From the NCBI GenBank assembly GCA_021824175.1, contig JAKALP010000001.1, positions 186,001-250,000 on the forward strand: a DNA stretch of 64,000 nt, written 5' to 3'. Every line of letters begins with the position of its first letter. The stretch's first letter is position 1. The notes below the pieces were generated by a model, which ran no database searches, had not been told where the DNA came from, and worked only from the letters and a program-made list of their open reading frames with translations. Source of the stretch: Deltaproteobacteria bacterium. GTDB lineage: Bacteria; Desulfobacterota; Desulfobacteria; Desulfobacterales; Desulfosarcinaceae. A program made the translations under genes and the position numbers. Positions 7,579 through 17,358 of this stretch are shown here, piece by piece.

Positions 7579-8499
7579 ATGATTCAGGCGCTGAAATTCG
7601 CGGCCATCGATATCGGCTCCAATGCCGTGCGGCTTCTGTTGGCCGCTGTGTTCGAAACCGGCCAAAACCCAGTGTTCAAGAAAATCTCTCTGACCCGCAT
7701 GCCCATCCGTTTGGGCGGCGACGCCTTTTCACTGCATCGCATCTCAGATGCTAAAGCCAATGAACTGGTGGCGGCCATGACCGGCTTCAAACATCTCATG
7801 GATGCCTATCAGCCCATCAGCTACCAAGCCTACGCCACCTCGGCCATGCGCGGGGCCCAAAACGGAGCGGAAATCTGCCAGCGCGTCAAACAAGCCTGCG
7901 GCATTCAGATCGATATCATCGACGGGCAGCAGGAGGCCCGTTTTATTTTTGAGAACCACAGTTCGGACCGGTTCGGCGGATTCAAGGACTACCTCTACGT
8001 GGATGTGGGCGGCGGCAGTACCGAGATTACTCTTTTTTCAGGCGGCAAAATCGCGGTTTCCGGTTCTTTTGACATCGGCACCATCCGCATCCTGCAAAAG
8101 CAGGTGGCCAAAGAACAGTGGCAGCAGATGCGCCACTGGCTCAAGACCCATGTGTCTAAGAAAAGCAGCATGGCCGTCATTGGCAGCGGCGGCAACATCA
8201 ATAAGATCTTCAGCCTGGCCGGCTGTAAGAACGGCCGGCCGCTGGTCCCGGAAAAGATCCAGAAGGTGCGCCAGAGTTTATCCAAACTCTCTGTTGAGCA
8301 GCGGATTCTCAGGATGGGCTTGCGGCCCGACCGGGCGGATGTCATTGTGCCGGCCGCCGATATCTACCTCTATGTCATGCAATGGACCGGCATCCAAAAG
8401 CTGTTTGTGCCCGTGGTCGGCCTGGCCGATGGCGTGGTGCATATTCTCTACCGTCAATACAAGGCGTCGTCCGCCCAGGACAAGGGGCAAACCCAATAA
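7579..8499 (+). CDS. Ppx/GppA family phosphatase (exopolyphosphatase)
   Basis: A 306-residue member of the actin-like ASKHA superfamily. FAAIDIGSNAVRLLL is the phosphate-1 motif, DVGGGSTEITLF the phosphate-2 motif, IGSGGNINKI and LFVPVVGLADGVV the adenosine/late motifs; IIDGQQEARFIF has the conserved catalytic Glu. Such enzymes cut phosphate from polyphosphate ends and/or convert pppGpp to ppGpp. It is the short form without the C-terminal HD domain. It sits between sixA and a CHAD gene, with ppk converging, so exopolyphosphatase is the better guess than GppA. Confidence 0.88.
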   Translation: MIQALKFAAIDIGSNAVRLLLAAVFETGQNPVFKKISLTRMPIRLGGDAFSLHRISDAKANELVAAMTGFKHLMDAYQPISYQAYATSAMRGAQNGAEICQRVKQACGIQIDIIDGQQEARFIFENHSSDRFGGFKDYLYVDVGGGSTEITLFSGGKIAVSGSFDIGTIRILQKQVAKEQWQQMRHWLKTHVSKKSSMAVIGSGGNINKIFSLAGCKNGRPLVPEKIQKVRQSLSKLSVEQRILRMGLRPDRADVIVPAADIYLYVMQWTGIQKLFVPVVGLADGVVHILYRQYKASSAQDKGQTQ

Positions 8500-8531
8500 T
8501 CACAAGCACCGCTGATGGCAAAGCAGATCCC

Positions 8532-10088
8532 ATGAGCGCTCATCCAAAACTCTTCATTCTGGCGCCGAAGATTTCTCCCATGACTGTGCGGCAAGCATTG
8601 CAAGCCCAATTGGGAAGTATTGCGGGCACCATCACCCTTCAGCGCCTACAGATTATGGATTCATTTGATTGGCGACTGGCGGCCCAAGGTTTACTCTTCG
8701 TTGCCGAAGAAACGCGTTGCCGCTTGCTGGACCGGTACACCGGCCGGATGAAGGCATCGGCATCCTGGAATCCCGGCGCCAGGGTAAGTTTTTGGTGGCA
8801 GATGGCCGATTCCGCAGTCAAGGAGGTGTTGCGGCAGTATTTGGATATACGAGCCTTGATGCTCTGTATGGAACTGAGCAAGACCAACGCGACCTTGCGT
8901 CTGCTCACGCCGGATCAAAAGCCTTTGGTCCGGTTGGCCATTGATACCTTCAGGACAGGCAATACTTCCCTTAAAAGCCCCCCTCTGCTAAGGACCTGCC
9001 GTGTAATTCCCGCCCGCGGCCATGCCCATGCGAGACAGCCGGTGGAAGCCATCTTGGCCGCGCTGGGAGCCACGCGCGCGCAAGCCCATCCGCTGCCGCT
9101 GGCCTTGGAAAAAGCCGGCTTCAGCCCTGGCCATTACTCCACCAAGATGAATCTGGATTTGACGCCGAGCATGAGCGCCGGACAAGCCGCCGGCGTGATC
9201 ATGAAAAGACTGCTGGATATCATGCGCGCCAATGAAGCGGGAATGTGCGCTGATATCGATACCGAATTTCTCCACGACTTCCGCGTGGCGGTGCGCCGGG
9301 CGCGGTCCTTATGGATCCTTTTTAAAGAGGAATCGGACCCGGCGCTCGCCGAGCTTCTAAAGAACAACTTGCGCCGCGTGGGACGCGCCACCAATGCCTT
9401 GCGCGACCTGGATGTCTATCTGCTCAAGCAGGGCCAGTACGAACAGATGCTGCCGCATTCCATGCGGCCTGATATCGGTCCCCTGTTCGAGTACTTGCGC
9501 GGCCGCCGACAGGTCGAAGTCCAAAAGCTCGCGGCTTTTATTGCTTCGAACGAATATGGTGAATTGCAGCGTGTTGTCCAGCGTTGGGTAGATTCGGTCC
9601 AAGCAGTAAATACTTCCAGTGCCCAAGCGACGTCGGTGCCGTTGGTGGAGCTGGCGCGTCGGCAAATTCAAGAATGTTTCATTAGCGTCTTGCAGACTGG
9701 TGACCTGGGGGGGGGTGAAATGTCAGATGAACAACTGCATCAGCTCCGCATCCAGTGCAAACGGTTGCGATATGCCCTGGAATTTTTTCAGTCCCTGTTT
9801 GATCGAAGCGAAGTGGCCGAGATTATCAAGAAGATGAAAGCACTTCAGGATTTCTTAGGAGCCTATAACGACAAGGTGGTGCAGCAGCAATTTCTTCTCA
9901 GGTTCATCAAAAAAGTGCCGGCCAAAAGGAAGAGTAAGCAGACCACCCTAGTCGCCGCCGTGGGCACGCTCATCGGAAGCTTGGGATTCGAAAAGGAGCG
10001 CATGCGCACATCTTTTAGCGAGAATTTCACCGCCTTCAGCGCCCCGGAAAATCAAGAACGGTTCAAACAGCTGCTCAATTCTCCTTAG
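8532..10088 (+). CDS. CHAD domain protein with CYTH-like N-terminus
   Basis: A 518-residue protein. Residues 1-about 180 look like a CYTH/triphosphate-tunnel-like fold ([13 protein letters not shown] and alternating charged strands), and about 190-515 are a CHAD domain: [16 protein letters not shown] and [16 protein letters not shown] are the paired histidine/arginine-rich helices that bind polyphosphate. CHAD proteins attach to polyphosphate granules. The start at 8532 follows the ppx stop by 32 bases; the frame is open further up inside ppx but without a signal. The 3' end overlaps the end of ppk, transcribed from the other side, by 14 bases. Confidence 0.85.
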   Translation: MSAHPKLFILAPKISPMTVRQALQAQLGSIAGTITLQRLQIMDSFDWRLAAQGLLFVAEETRCRLLDRYTGRMKASASWNPGARVSFWWQMADSAVKEVLRQYLDIRALMLCMELSKTNATLRLLTPDQKPLVRLAIDTFRTGNTSLKSPPLLRTCRVIPARGHAHARQPVEAILAALGATRAQAHPLPLALEKAGFSPGHYSTKMNLDLTPSMSAGQAAGVIMKRLLDIMRANEAGMCADIDTEFLHDFRVAVRRARSLWILFKEESDPALAELLKNNLRRVGRATNALRDLDVYLLKQGQYEQMLPHSMRPDIGPLFEYLRGRRQVEVQKLAAFIASNEYGELQRVVQRWVDSVQAVNTSSAQATSVPLVELARRQIQECFISVLQTGDLGGGEMSDEQLHQLRIQCKRLRYALEFFQSLFDRSEVAEIIKKMKALQDFLGAYNDKVVQQQFLLRFIKKVPAKRKSKQTTLVAAVGTLIGSLGFEKERMRTSFSENFTAFSAPENQERFKQLLNSP

Positions 10089-12285
10089 ATTTTTTCTTCT
10101 TGAACTTCTTGCCCTTGCTTTTCTTGGAACTCGGATTAATGGCCGATCCGCGTCCCGACAGGCTGGGGTTGGTCATGAAGAAGAGGTGGGCGCCGAAGCG
10201 CTCTTTTTCCGGCTTGAGCCGCTCATACTCACCATCGGGTTTTAAAATCCAGGCTTGGGTGTTATCCCGCAAATTGGCCACCATGATCTGGTCCAAAACC
10301 TGCTGGTGCACCGTGGGATTGAGAATAGGCACCAGGCTTTCGATGCGCCGGTCGAGGTTGCGCGTCATCCAGTCGGCCGAGGAGATATAGACCTTGGCCT
10401 GGCGCGACGGCAGGGCCTGACCGTTGCCGAAGCACACGATGCGGCTATGCTCCAGAAAGCGTCCCACAATGGATTTGACGCGGATGTTATCCGAGTAGCC
10501 GGGGACGCCCGGCCGCAGGCAGCAGATACCGCGCACCACCAGCTCGACTTTAACTCCTTGCTGGGAGGCCCGGCACAAGGCGTTGATCAGGTCCGGATCC
10601 ACCAGGGAGTTCATCTTGGCCCAAATACTTCCGGGACGTCCGGCTTTGCAGTGGTCGATTTCGGCCTGGATATCGGCCATCAGTTGACTTCGCAGGGTCA
10701 AGGGCGACAGGCTCAGACGCTTGAGATTGGCCGGCTTGGCGTAGCCAGTCATGTAGTTAAAAATGCGCATCACATCATGGCAGATCTGCGGGTCGCTGGT
10801 GAAGAACGAAAGATCAGTGTAGATCTTGGCCGTGATGGGGTGGTAGTTGCCGGTGCCCAGATGGGCATAGGAGACAAACTTTTCTCCTTCGCGGCGCACC
10901 ACCAACGACAGCTTGGCGTGGGTTTTATAGTCGATAAAGCCGTACACTACCTGAGCGCCGCTGCGCTCCAGGCGCCGGGCGAATTCGATGTTGGCCGCCT
11001 CGTCAAAGCGCGCCTTGAGCTCCACCATGACCGTGACGCTCTTGCCCGCTTCAGCCCCTTCCACCAGGGCCTGTACGATGGGGCTGTCTTCGCTGGTGCG
11101 GTACAGGGTCTGCTTGATGGAGACCACATTGGGGTCCAGGCTGGCCTGGCGGATGAACTGCACCACCACGTCAAAGCTTTCGTAGGGGTGGTGGACAATA
11201 ATGTCCTTAGCGCTGATGGCCGCGAAGCAATCCCCGCCAAAGTCCCGGATGCGCTCGGGAAAGCGCGGCGTGTAGGCAGGAAAGAGCAGATCCGGACGGT
11301 TGTTGACGATCAATTCTTTGAAATCGGGCAGCCCCAGATATTTGAAGCGAAATACTTCTCCGGCGGAAACATTCAGTTGGTCGACTATCAGCTCCATCAG
11401 CTCTTCGGGCATTTCTTCATCCACGGAAAGGCGCACCACGCTGCCCCGGCGGCGGCGGTTTAAGGCCGATTTGAAGGTCCGCACCAGATCTTCGGCCTCT
11501 TCATCGATTTCCATCTCGCTGTCGCGGATGACCCGGAAGACCCCTTTGGCCAAGACCTTGAACCCGGGAAAGAGCTGATCGAGATACATCAACACCACCC
11601 GGACCAGGCTGATGAAGCGGTTGGTATGGCCCGGCAGGTGAATGAAGCGCGGCAGCTGATTGGGCAGGATCACCAGGGCAGTCATATAGGAGCCATCGGA
11701 TTCGTTTTCCAATCCCAGGGCCAGAGAAAAACCCAAATTGGGAATAAAAGGGAAGGGATGGGCCGGGTCTACGGCCAAAGGGCTGAGCACCGGGAAGATC
11801 TGTTCCTGGAAGCGTTTGGAGAGCCAGCCGCGCTCGAATTCGTTTAAATGATCCGGCAGGACAAGCTGAATGCCCTCTTTTTCCAGCAGCCCCAATAACT
11901 CTTCCAGGCAGCTTTGTTGACCCTGGCGCAGCAGGGCAATGCTTTCGTCGATGTGTTGCAGTTGCTGGGCCGGAGTCATCTGGTCCGGGCTTTCGCTGGA
12001 GGCCCCGGTGGCCACCTGGGCCTTCAGACCGGCCACGCGCACCATGTAGAATTCGTCCAGGTTGCTGGCCGAAATCGTCAGAAAGCGCAGCCGTTCCAGC
12101 AAGGGATGGCTGGCGTTGAATGCTTCTTCCAGCACCCGCCGGTTGAACTTCAGCCAGGAAAGCTCGCGGTTGATGTAGCGCCGCGGTGACTGATGGTCGA
12201 ATTTTGAGGATAAAAGCTGTTCCTCGTTCAATTCCACGGGCTTGATCACCTTTATCTGGGCCGGTTGGGATTGGCTTGCATCCAT
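10075..12285 (-). CDS. ppk1: Polyphosphate kinase 1
   Basis: A 736-residue Ppk1, which polymerises ATP gamma-phosphate into polyphosphate at the membrane. [16 protein letters not shown] opens the N domain, the middle has [16 protein letters not shown], and [18 protein letters not shown] carries the phosphorylated histidine (His475 here, matching the HLGTGN histidine of the family). [16 protein letters not shown] is the second conserved histidine-kinase-like segment. A 30-40 residue N-terminal extension and a lysine-rich tail ([16 protein letters not shown]) are additions to the core. ATG follows AGGAA. Convergent with the sixA-ppx-CHAD genes, so synthesis and turnover of polyphosphate are encoded together. 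Confidence 0.96.
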   Translation of the reverse strand: MDASQSQPAQIKVIKPVELNEEQLLSSKFDHQSPRRYINRELSWLKFNRRVLEEAFNASHPLLERLRFLTISASNLDEFYMVRVAGLKAQVATGASSESPDQMTPAQQLQHIDESIALLRQGQQSCLEELLGLLEKEGIQLVLPDHLNEFERGWLSKRFQEQIFPVLSPLAVDPAHPFPFIPNLGFSLALGLENESDGSYMTALVILPNQLPRFIHLPGHTNRFISLVRVVLMYLDQLFPGFKVLAKGVFRVIRDSEMEIDEEAEDLVRTFKSALNRRRRGSVVRLSVDEEMPEELMELIVDQLNVSAGEVFRFKYLGLPDFKELIVNNRPDLLFPAYTPRFPERIRDFGGDCFAAISAKDIIVHHPYESFDVVVQFIRQASLDPNVVSIKQTLYRTSEDSPIVQALVEGAEAGKSVTVMVELKARFDEAANIEFARRLERSGAQVVYGFIDYKTHAKLSLVVRREGEKFVSYAHLGTGNYHPITAKIYTDLSFFTSDPQICHDVMRIFNYMTGYAKPANLKRLSLSPLTLRSQLMADIQAEIDHCKAGRPGSIWAKMNSLVDPDLINALCRASQQGVKVELVVRGICCLRPGVPGYSDNIRVKSIVGRFLEHSRIVCFGNGQALPSRQAKVYISSADWMTRNLDRRIESLVPILNPTVHQQVLDQIMVANLRDNTQAWILKPDGEYERLKPEKERFGAHLFFMTNPSLSGRGSAINPSSKKSKGKKFKKKKSKEN

Positions 12286-12677
12286 GGCATATTCCTATGG
12301 CTGAACGTTTTAATGTTGCTTTGATTATAAGCACGTATCCCAATGCTGCACAAGGGACAGGGGGTTTTGGGTGTAAGTCACGACGGTTGCATGGTGGTCT
12401 TTTCGGTATTGGTATCGAAACGACGCGATGGCGATGCCGATACCGATTCCGATCGACGCTATGCTCCTGACTTACGCTCGGCGACTTGACCTGGCTCAAT
12501 GGTCGGGTGTAGCTCTATTGAAAGCCTGAGCTAAAGCCCCTAGATCTTCAATTTTTCGTGGCGACCAAATTAGACTCCTTGAAATATTGTTGTGTGTCTC
12601 TGATTTAATTTTTGCCGGCAACCAAGGAATAGACAAAACTTTTAAGATGGCTTGTAATCATCAGAGGAGGAAAAGTG
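12286..12677. other. Intergenic region with hexamer repeat
   Basis: Divergent spacer between ppk and the DUF4230 gene, so it should hold both promoters. At 12426-12455 there are five consecutive units of CGATNC (CGATGG, CGATGC, CGATAC, CGATTC, CGATCG). A short partly inverse copy (GGTATTGGTATCG) lies just before it at about 12406. No credible reading frame. Confidence 0.6.
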
Positions 12678-13289
12678 ATGAAGCAATTGGCTAAAATGGC
12701 AGTGGTAGCGGTCATTACCGCGCTGGTGGTCATGGGCGTGTCCTATTGGCTGACCCAAAGAGGACCGGACGTGCGGGTGACCGTTCAGAGCATTCGGAAA
12801 ATAGCCTATTTGGCGACGGTCGAATATCGCCTGGCCGCCCTTATGGACCAGACCTATCGATCCCAGAGTTTGTTCACCAAAGTGGATTCCAGCCGCATGA
12901 TCGCTTACTATACGGGGACCGTCAAAGGCAGTGTGGACCTGGATAAAGCCGACATCACCATCGATAATCAACCGGAAGTCGGCCGCGTAACAATCCATTT
13001 CAAGCCAGGGTCCATTGTCGTGTCGGGAGTAGAAATCATACCCGGAGAAGATAGCTACAAGGAGATAACTTGCTACACTAAACCATTGTTTAACCCTCCC
13101 ACCGACGAACAACGGGACAGACTGCGCGGGGACGCGTTGAAAATCATTCGGCAGAAAGCCATCGATCAGGGTATCGTGGCCAAGACCATGGAGAATGCCA
13201 AGACCGTTCTTTCGGAGTTTGTCGGCGCTTTCGGCCTTCAAGCCATGATCGAGTTTGACGAGAAGGCTTATGACCCTTTAGCGAAATAG
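12678..13289 (+). CDS. DUF4230 domain protein, membrane anchored
   Basis: A 203-residue protein with one N-terminal membrane helix (residues 5-24) and a periplasmic or extracytoplasmic domain of the DUF4230 type: VQSIRKIAYLATVEYRLAAL is the usual opening ('l...l.ta.y.....') and GSVDLDKADI the following strand, with a late helix rich in EKA/AQGI. The GTG at 12675 is also possible, but the ATG at 12678 is better spaced from AGGAGG (12665-12670). Function of the family is not known. Monocistronic as far as can be seen. Confidence 0.75.
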   Translation: MKQLAKMAVVAVITALVVMGVSYWLTQRGPDVRVTVQSIRKIAYLATVEYRLAALMDQTYRSQSLFTKVDSSRMIAYYTGTVKGSVDLDKADITIDNQPEVGRVTIHFKPGSIVVSGVEIIPGEDSYKEITCYTKPLFNPPTDEQRDRLRGDALKIIRQKAIDQGIVAKTMENAKTVLSEFVGAFGLQAMIEFDEKAYDPLAK

Positions 13290-13644
13290 GCGGAAAATGA
13301 CGTGATCTTCCCAGTGAAGCCCTTCGGCCGCTAAAATACAAGCCATCTCAATAGAGGGCGTGATAGCCGGTTGTTATCTACGGTTCGATGGTCAAAGCAA
13401 TGGACCCGCAAATCACCATACTGATTACCCTGGACAAGAACCAGGCCGGTGGTGTCCATGAGAAAGACTACTCGACTCCGATATAGCCAAGAATCCTACC
13501 GCCTTCAATACGCATTAATTAGGCTTTTCGAGGTCGGGATTAAGGGCATCCCCGCTTGCTTCATTTACTGGAATGCAATACGGAATTCCAAGCATCTGCC
13601 CCCGCCATCATATCGTCATTCTTTCGCCTAAGGAGGTGAACCCG
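13290..13644 (+). other. Leader region upstream of the PL9 gene
   Basis: A 355-base spacer with no convincing frame. It contains the 15-mer AATTAGGCTTTTCGA at 13517-13531, also found before the PL1 gene, and ends in a very strong Shine-Dalgarno (AAGGAGGTG, 13630-13638). I see no known riboswitch consensus. Confidence 0.5.
13517..13531 (+). promoter_or_regulatory. Shared 15-mer upstream of pectate lyase genes, copy 1
   Basis: AATTAGGCTTTTCGA, 114 bases before the PL9 start codon. An identical 15-mer lies at 15710-15724, 246 bases before the PL1 start. A shared regulator or promoter element is possible; nothing else in the flanks is conserved. Confidence 0.35.
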
Positions 13645-15090
13645 ATGAAACAGCGGAAGCGGAATTTGTTATTCATTTTTTGGGTATTATTGGCTTTTAG
13701 CTTCACCGCTTCCGATTTATGGGCGGCCAGTTGTCAGAATTGGACGGCGACCAACGCTCAGCATGTATCCGCGGGCAGGGCGTACACCGAATCAAGCACC
13801 AGCGGTTGCACCACCATAACGACCTATTATGCGGTGGGTTCCGATGAGAGTTTAGGCACCTCCAGCACCACCACCACCACGCTTAAAACCGAAGACGGTG
13901 GTGAAACCTATCAGCAAGGGAGCTGTTCCGGAACCACACCGGAACCAACTTCGGGCCTGTATGTGGCCCCGAACGGCAACGACAATAATCCTGGAACCAT
14001 TTCGGCCCCCTTCAAGACGATCACCAAGGCCCAATCCGTGGCTTCATCCGGTACCACCGTCTATTTGCGCGGCGGTACCTACAGCGGGTTCTCCATCGCC
14101 GGTTCAGACGCCAACTACAATTTCGTTCATAACATCACTAAAAGCGGGATTACGTACTCGGCCTATCCCGGGGAAACTCCGGTGTTCAACTTCTCTGGGA
14201 CCACTACGGCCAAGCGGGTGGCCGCCTTCCATATCGCCAGCGGAGTGACCGTTACCTTCATCGGTTTCCAGGTTACGGGCGTGCCGGTAGGCAGCAATAA
14301 GCAGTCTGAATGCTTCAGGATCGAAGGCAATGCTACCTTTGATCGCATGACGTGCCGTGACAACCAGGCCAATGGTTTTTACTTTACTACCAATGCTTCC
14401 GGCTCCTGTACCAACTGCGACTCGTACAATAATATCGGAGTCGGTGAGTCGGCCGGGAATACGGACGGCTTTGGCGCTCACTGCAAGGGTTCGGTCACAT
14501 TTCGTTACTGCCGGGCCTGGAACTGCAGCGACGACGGCTTTGATTGTATCGCGGCTTACGCGTCGGTCACCTTCGACCATTGCTGGGTTTATAATATAAA
14601 TGGTTCGGGCGACGGCAATGGCTTCAAGGTCGGGGGCTGGGGCAGCACTACGCCTCCTTCCAGTGTCCCTAGCCATATCGTCCGTTACTGTTTGGCGGCC
14701 AACGTTAAAAACAGCGGCTTTTATGCCAATCATCATCCAGGCAAAGCAGCGGACTGGACCCATAACACCGCTTACAGCTGTCATCCGGATTTCAATATGC
14801 TCGAGCGCGTGAGTACGACAAACTCTACCGATATTGCCGGTACGCGCGAAGTTTTGCACTATAATATCGCTTATGGCGGCACGCTCACCAGCAATATGAA
14901 TCTGCCCGCGGCCAATGTGACGAACAACTCCTGGACAAAATCAGGTGTGACGGTAAGCTCGGCTGATTTTCAGAGCACGGACGGCAGCCAGATTACCCGG
15001 CCACGCAATGCCGACGGCAGTCTGCCCTCCATTACCTTCATGAAATTGCTATACGGCAGCGATCTGGCTGGTATGGGATATGATCAATAG
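13645..15090 (+). CDS. Secreted pectate lyase, PL9-like, with extra N-terminal domain
   Basis: A 481-residue secreted protein. Signal peptide residues 1-28 (cut near LWA-ASC). Residues 29-95 (NAQHVSAGRAYT, YYAVGSDESLG, Cys at both ends) resemble the small Cys-bounded domain seen on secreted polymer hydrolases such as PHB depolymerases. Residues 105-450 are a right-handed beta-helix that opens LYVAPNGNDNNPGTISAPF. Motifs fit PL9: Asp274 (DGFGAH), Asp296/Asp297/Asp300 (NCSDDGFDC) as calcium ligands and Lys328 (GNGFKVGG) as the catalytic base. It should cleave polygalacturonate by elimination. Start chosen for AAGGAGGTG six bases upstream. Confidence 0.85.
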   Translation: MKQRKRNLLFIFWVLLAFSFTASDLWAASCQNWTATNAQHVSAGRAYTESSTSGCTTITTYYAVGSDESLGTSSTTTTTLKTEDGGETYQQGSCSGTTPEPTSGLYVAPNGNDNNPGTISAPFKTITKAQSVASSGTTVYLRGGTYSGFSIAGSDANYNFVHNITKSGITYSAYPGETPVFNFSGTTTAKRVAAFHIASGVTVTFIGFQVTGVPVGSNKQSECFRIEGNATFDRMTCRDNQANGFYFTTNASGSCTNCDSYNNIGVGESAGNTDGFGAHCKGSVTFRYCRAWNCSDDGFDCIAAYASVTFDHCWVYNINGSGDGNGFKVGGWGSTTPPSSVPSHIVRYCLAANVKNSGFYANHHPGKAADWTHNTAYSCHPDFNMLERVSTTNSTDIAGTREVLHYNIAYGGTLTSNMNLPAANVTNNSWTKSGVTVSSADFQSTDGSQITRPRNADGSLPSITFMKLLYGSDLAGMGYDQ

Positions 15091-15195
15091 GAGAAGATCT
15101 AAAAACCATAGCCAAAATTCGTAGAATTTGGAGGCACCCAAAATGAAAATATTTTCTCCATATCTACAGCTTGCAGCGGTGAAGAATACGAGAAA

Positions 15196-15271
15196 TGGTG
15201 CCCCCGGCAGGAATCGAACCTGCGGCCAACAGATTAGGAATCTGCTGCTCTATCCCCTGAGCTACGGGGGC
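15196..15271 (-). tRNA. tRNA-Arg (anticodon CCT)
   Basis: Reading the minus strand, the acceptor arm is GCCCCCG/CGGGGGC, the D arm contains AGCTCAGGGGATAGAGC, the anticodon stem GCAGA/TCTGT encloses TTCCTAA (anticodon CCT), the T arm is GCAGG-TTCGATT-CCTGC, and the end is A-CCA, encoded in the DNA. All cloverleaf features are present. It decodes AGG. It lies between two pectate lyase genes. Confidence 0.95.
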
Positions 15272-15969
15272 ATTGTGCCAATGCGGATGACTTTTCATGT
15301 AACCGCCCCGCAGATATCATAATTGGGTTCAAACGAAAAGGCTTAATACCGAGCAGCGACCATTAAGTCACTGGACAGACAAGTCTATTTTTTGCCCGTT
15401 CTATGACAGAGTCTCGGCGGATTTATGGCGTGTACGAATAGGGGCAGTGTGCTCGGATTGTTCGATGGGCCTATTTTTGGAAGTAACTATCTGACTTTGT
15501 GTTTTAAATTACATATCGAGCAGCAATTGGAGCCTATTTTCGGGTGATGCGCATTTGCGTTGGAGGCAGGCTAATTTTCTTATATTATCTTCTTTCTTCC
15601 AGGCGAACGAACGGGAGTATGGCTTTGGAAGGCCAATTTTTAACGCATAGAAATTATAGTCTATTTTCGCAAGTCAATTCTACTGGCTTTCGTTTAGTCC
15701 CTGAATCAGAATTAGGCTTTTCGAACCTGAAATTGAGGCGATTCCCGATTGTCAACGCCATTAGTTTGGAATAAATTATAGTTACAAAGTGATTATTTGT
15801 TAAGCAGATGGCAAGCGTTACGTGAAAATCAGGTTTGAACAAGATATACCATTAAGTCAGCTGTGAATTTTTGATCCTGCATCAGTTCCATCAAGCCTGA
15901 AGTTGTTCCGTTTCCAGTGTGGCTCATCGTGGGGAGGAGCGCATTCGGCAACCGGCAGTAGGGGGGATG
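15272..15969 (+). other. AT-rich spacer before the PL1 gene
   Basis: About 700 bases, clearly more AT-rich than neighbouring genes. One 76-codon frame (15544-15774) has no ribosome-binding site or recognisable pattern, so I do not call it. The region contains the second copy of AATTAGGCTTTTCGA (15710-15724). Confidence 0.5.
15710..15724 (+). promoter_or_regulatory. Shared 15-mer upstream of pectate lyase genes, copy 2
   Basis: Identical to 13517-13531. Neither copy is followed by a conserved partner sequence. Could be half of an operator or a chance or duplicated remnant. Confidence 0.35.
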
Positions 15970-17052
15970 ATGAATAGAAAGCGTCTTGGTCGGGTGTTCA
16001 GTTCGATTGCCTTGGCCGCATTTTGCTTGATTGTTATCTCCCTCGGTTGTGATGGGGGGTCGAGCTCCAGTTCGAGCACCAGCTCAACTTCCAGCACAAG
16101 CTCAACAGGCGGATGCAATACCAGTTCGAGCAGCTCCAGCAGCACTAGTAGTACGAGTTCCAGCAGCAGTACTTCCAGCAGCGGGAGCACTTCAGGCTTG
16201 GTAGGATTTGCGGCGGTTTCGGCCAACGGTCTGAGCACCACCACCGGCGGCGCCGGGGGAACCACGGTGACCGTCAACAGCGCCAGTGCGTTGAACGATT
16301 ACATCAGCCGCTCGGGCAGCTACATCATCCAAATTTCCGGTACCATTAGTATCGGAGCCGGAATGCATAAAGTCGCTTCCAATAAAACCATTATCGGCCT
16401 TGGATCAAACGCAGTCATCACTGGTGGCGGGCTCAATTTGTCCAGCGTCAGCAACATTATCATCCGCAATATCAAGTTTATGAATGCTGATGATGATTCC
16501 ATTAACGTTCAAGAATCCTCGCACCATATCTGGATCGACCACTGTGATTTCACCAATGGCTATGATGGCTTGGTGGATATCAAGCGCCAGTCTTCTTACA
16601 TTACGGTTTCCTGGAATCACTTTTATAATCACCAAAAGACGTGCCTGCTCGGCCATAGCGACGATTATACGGCCGACATCGGCTACCTGAAGGTCACCTA
16701 TCATCACAATTTCTTCGATGGCACGGGCACGCGCCACCCACGAGTGCGCTTCGGACAGGTGCACGTGTTTAACAACTACTACTTGAATAATGAATACGGA
16801 GTCGCTTCGACCATGAATGCCGATGTCCTGGTAGAAGGCAACTACTTCCAGGGCGTACAGGACCCTTGTCTGGTCGGTTATGCCGATTCGGCTCCGGGCG
16901 ACTTGGTTCAACGCAACAATGTGTTTAGCAATTGCGGCAGCTCACCCCAGACTCAGGGCAGCGTGGCATCGTTGCCTTACAGTGTGACGGTGGAGAGCGC
17001 CAGTAATATTCCCACGACCGTGCGCAACAGCGCCGGGGTGGGGAAGATATAG
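15970..17052 (+). CDS. Pectate lyase, PL1-like, lipoprotein with poly-Ser linker
   Basis: About 360 residues. The signal peptide ends VISLGC (Cys27, a somewhat weak lipobox), then residues 31-75 are almost only Ser and Thr, with one GGCN in the middle. The PL1 beta-helix follows: VITGGGLNLSSVSNIIIRNI, then NADDDSINVQ, HHIWIDHCDFTN (the WIDH motif), YDGLVDIKR and GTGTRHPRVRFGQVHV, which holds the catalytic arginine region. It should be anchored on the cell surface or periplasmic side and cut polygalacturonate. ATG at 15970 or 15967; both follow a G-rich site. The serine linker is like those on secreted plant-polymer enzymes of Cellvibrio and Saccharophagus. Confidence 0.88.
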   Translation: MNRKRLGRVFSSIALAAFCLIVISLGCDGGSSSSSSTSSTSSTSSTGGCNTSSSSSSSTSSTSSSSSTSSSGSTSGLVGFAAVSANGLSTTTGGAGGTTVTVNSASALNDYISRSGSYIIQISGTISIGAGMHKVASNKTIIGLGSNAVITGGGLNLSSVSNIIIRNIKFMNADDDSINVQESSHHIWIDHCDFTNGYDGLVDIKRQSSYITVSWNHFYNHQKTCLLGHSDDYTADIGYLKVTYHHNFFDGTGTRHPRVRFGQVHVFNNYYLNNEYGVASTMNADVLVEGNYFQGVQDPCLVGYADSAPGDLVQRNNVFSNCGSSPQTQGSVASLPYSVTVESASNIPTTVRNSAGVGKI

Positions 17053-17230
17053 ATGTAGAAGAATTAAAGTACCATCGGTTGTGTTTGTAGCTATGCGGAG
17101 TTTGGGCACCCTGACTGAATAGCATCGTGCTCGATAAAGGGGATAAGCGGTCGGCCCAATGGGTTGAAGGGGGATTTCAGCAGTACGGCCACCGCCAAGA
17201 GGATGCTCAACTCCGATTTTCATAGCGAAA

Positions 17231-17345
17231 GTAGAGGATACGCCGAAAGTTCCATCCAAGCTCGCTTTGGAAAGGGCTTGCGGTCGCATCGCTCTGGGGG
17301 GGGCGGACTTCACCCTTTTCAATGAGCTTGAGGCGTATCCTCAAC
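17231..17345 (+). ncRNA. Candidate structured leader or small RNA
   Basis: Nested complementary segments: GAGGATACGCC (17234-17244) with GGCGTATCCTC (17332-17342), CAAGCTC (17257-17263) with GAGCTTG (17324-17330), and GGAAAGGG (17269-17276) with CCCTTTTC (17313-17320). A perfect 12-bp terminator hairpin follows at 17359. This could be a cis-acting leader of the PL11 gene or a free small RNA. It does not match a riboswitch consensus I know. Inference only; the minus-strand frame across it has no support. Confidence 0.4.
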
Positions 17346-17358
17346 TTTTAATTCTCTC

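Noticed and set aside
15128-15322. 64-codon frame across the tRNA
   Set aside because: It reads through tRNA-Arg (the GRNRTCGQQIRN pattern is a known false protein from tRNA genes).
16942-17322. 126-codon minus frame over the candidate structured RNA
   Set aside because: No ribosome-binding site or domain; half of it is opposite the PL1 gene.
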